Assembly (NCBI GenBank): GCA_026000155.1
Contig: BNYG01000062.1
Span: 1-6,565, forward strand
Direction: 5' to 3'
DNA length: 6,565 bases
DNA from: Bacteroidia bacterium
GTDB lineage: Bacteria > Bacteroidota > Bacteroidia > Bacteroidales > Azobacteroidaceae
This document shows, one piece after another, positions 5,874 to 6,565 of this stretch; position 1 is the stretch's first letter; each line of letters starts with the position of its first letter. The notes under the pieces were generated by a model that saw nothing but the letters and a program-made list of their open reading frames with translations, was not told where the DNA came from and ran no database searches. The translations under genes and the position numbers were made by a program.

Positions 5874-6212
5874 ATGGCAAAAGCAAAAGTAAACTTTTTT
5901 GATTTGGTTCCTGTTATCAGCGAACATATTACAACTGAAAAAGAGGGAGAGCTATCGGTGATAGCTTTCCCCCGGTTCAGGAGTAAATTCATGCTTAAGT
6001 ATTTTGTTCCAAAAAATAAACCAAGTATTATTCGTATCCGTTTGGAAGAACACGGTACAGCCGTTTGGGATTTAATTGACGGACAACGTACGGTAAAAGA
6101 AATGGCTGATGCTTTGGCGGAGCATTTCAATCACGAAGCAAATTACGAATACCGGATTGCGACTTATCTGCAACAATTGCAGAAGCAGGGGTTTGTGAAG
6201 ATGCTTACTTGA
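5874..6212 (+). CDS. PqqD-family small protein (RRE-like winged helix)
   Basis: This is a 112-residue soluble protein of the PqqD family (PF05402). Characterised PqqD binds the precursor peptide PqqA and presents it to the radical-SAM enzyme PqqE; the same fold serves as the RiPP recognition element in other peptide-modifying systems. Here residues 33-45 (PRFRSKFMLKYFV) and 52-56 (IIRIR) form likely strands. LEEHGTAVWDLIDGQRTV (57-74) is the family core, followed by MADALAEHF (77-85) and YRIATYLQQLQKQGFV (93-108). No PqqA, PqqE, or other RiPP gene lies in the window, so involvement in cofactor synthesis is not supported. The ATG sits 12 bases after the large palindrome. With no visible promoter box, expression may depend on read-through from the OPT gene. 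The 3' end overlaps the convergent minus-strand ORF by 8 bases. Confidence 0.85.
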   Translation: MAKAKVNFFDLVPVISEHITTEKEGELSVIAFPRFRSKFMLKYFVPKNKPSIIRIRLEEHGTAVWDLIDGQRTVKEMADALAEHFNHEANYEYRIATYLQQLQKQGFVKMLT

Positions 6213-6492
6213 TATTGAAACCTACTTTCATACCAAATACCAGATGTAATCCTCTATATCCGAACCCAAACATTGTTTCGTCGTAAGACATTTTATTTTG
6301 ATTATAAAAACTATACGCACCGCCAAGTCCTCCGTAAAATTCGACTAAATAGGCATGGCTAAAATCCGAATGCACTCCAATACAGACATTTCCGGTCAAT
6401 TTATTGAAAGTTTGATAGGTGTCTTTTAAACCATAATCAGGGATAATGGACAAAAGTGATGCTAAAATCAGTTGTAACTGACTGATTTTCAT
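6205..6492 (-). CDS. Small putative outer-membrane beta-barrel protein or remnant
   Basis: The 95-residue product begins MKISQLQLILASLLSII, which could be a weak signal peptide, and ends in alternating aromatic/glycine strands: VEFYGGLGGAYSFYN (50-64), FGFGYRGLHLVFGMKVGFNIK region (75-95). That ending looks like the last strands of an outer-membrane barrel. A full barrel of this type usually needs about twice this length, so the gene may be a 5'-truncated remnant. Upstream of the ATG at 6492 the same frame stays open to the right edge of the window without another ATG, GTG or TTG, so a longer protein entering from the right cannot be excluded. Against this, a plus-strand promoter and start codon lie in that stretch. 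Function is unknown; secretion and barrel topology are inferences from residue pattern alone. Confidence 0.5.
   Translation of the reverse strand: MKISQLQLILASLLSIIPDYGLKDTYQTFNKLTGNVCIGVHSDFSHAYLVEFYGGLGGAYSFYNQNKMSYDETMFGFGYRGLHLVFGMKVGFNIK
6468..6481. promoter_or_regulatory. Operator-like palindrome over the -33 position
   Basis: TCAGTTGTAACTGA is a perfect 6-bp inverted repeat around a GT centre. It contains the TTG (6472-6474) that would serve as the -33 element of the plus-strand promoter at the right edge. A regulator binding here could block that promoter. It also lies within the first codons of the minus-strand ORF, so coding constraint or chance are alternatives. Confidence 0.3.
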
Positions 6493-6499
6493 AATTTTG
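6472..6499 (+). promoter_or_regulatory. Bacteroidota promoter for the right-edge gene
   Basis: TAATTTTG (6492-6499) matches the TAnnTTTG -7 consensus and is followed by C. A TTG at 6472-6474 lies 17 bases upstream, near the spacing expected for the -33 element. The predicted start of transcription is about 6505, leaving a very short leader before the ATG at 6515. The promoter sits inside the 5' end of the minus-strand ORF and its -7 box touches that ORF's start codon. Confidence 0.6.
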
Positions 6500-6514
6500 C
6501 GAGCAAAAAGAATT

Positions 6515-6565
6515 ATGAATAAAAAAAATGCATTTATTGCGGAGGCAAAATCACTAAAAAAAACG
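6515..6565 (+). CDS. Start of an unidentified protein, cut by window edge
   Basis: An ATG at 6515 opens a frame of 17 codons (MNKKNAFIAEAKSLKKT) that runs without a stop to the right edge. The basic, alanine-containing N-terminus has no hydrophobic stretch, so it is probably cytosolic. The call rests on the promoter box just upstream and on the start codon placement; too little is visible to name a family. Confidence 0.45.
   Translation, partial: MNKKNAFIAEAKSLKKT

Noticed and set aside
5874..6212. PQQ cofactor biosynthesis locus
   Set aside because: Only a PqqD-like protein is present; PqqA, B, C and E homologues are absent from the window.

Overview
The window looks like a chromosomal segment from a member of the Bacteroidota, probably the order Bacteroidales. 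Three start regions carry the TAnnTTTG -7 promoter box typical of that phylum. Start codons are preceded by A-rich leaders without Shine-Dalgarno sequences. The encoded proteins also have a Bacteroidales flavour: an AAA_14/DUF4143 ATPase, a POT peptide symporter opening with a PKGLYALALANTGERFGYY-type sequence, and a bacterial OPT transporter. The genus cannot be fixed from sequence alone.

Layout, left to right. Positions 1-328 hold no convincing gene. The first ~90 bases contain a perfect 10-bp hairpin and further nested complementary segments. Positions 174-266 contain a family of ATGCAGAATAAG / CTTATTCTGCAT repeats, and a -7 box lies at 301-308. Positions 329-1786 encode a 485-residue ATPase with DUF4143 and PD-(D/E)XK-like C-terminal motifs. 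Another copy of the same repeat follows it at 1797-1834, so the ATPase gene is bracketed by related hairpins. After an AT-rich gap and a clear -7 box at 1966-1973, two transporter genes lie in tandem 17 bases apart: a POT/PTR2 (MFS) peptide symporter (start corrected to the ATG at 2016) and an OPT-family oligopeptide transporter ending at 5761. Between 5768 and 5861 lies a perfect inverted repeat with 33-bp arms that are themselves built of 9-bp CGGAT-ending units. Twelve bases later a small PqqD-family protein begins (5874-6212). It converges with, and overlaps by 8 bases, a minus-strand ORF whose C-terminus resembles the end of an outer-membrane beta-barrel. At the right edge a promoter and the first 17 codons of a plus-strand gene can be seen.

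Functionally, the core is an apparent peptide-uptake operon made of two unrelated transporter superfamilies, both expected in the inner membrane. The PqqD-like protein is an orphan: no PQQ or radical-SAM RiPP gene is visible here, so its role is open. The ATPase cassette looks independent of the operon and may be a mobile or recently inserted passenger. The observations most worth a second look are the repeat-bracketed ATPase, the 94-bp palindrome forming the leader of the PqqD gene, and the loss of the first glutamate of the POT ExxER motif.
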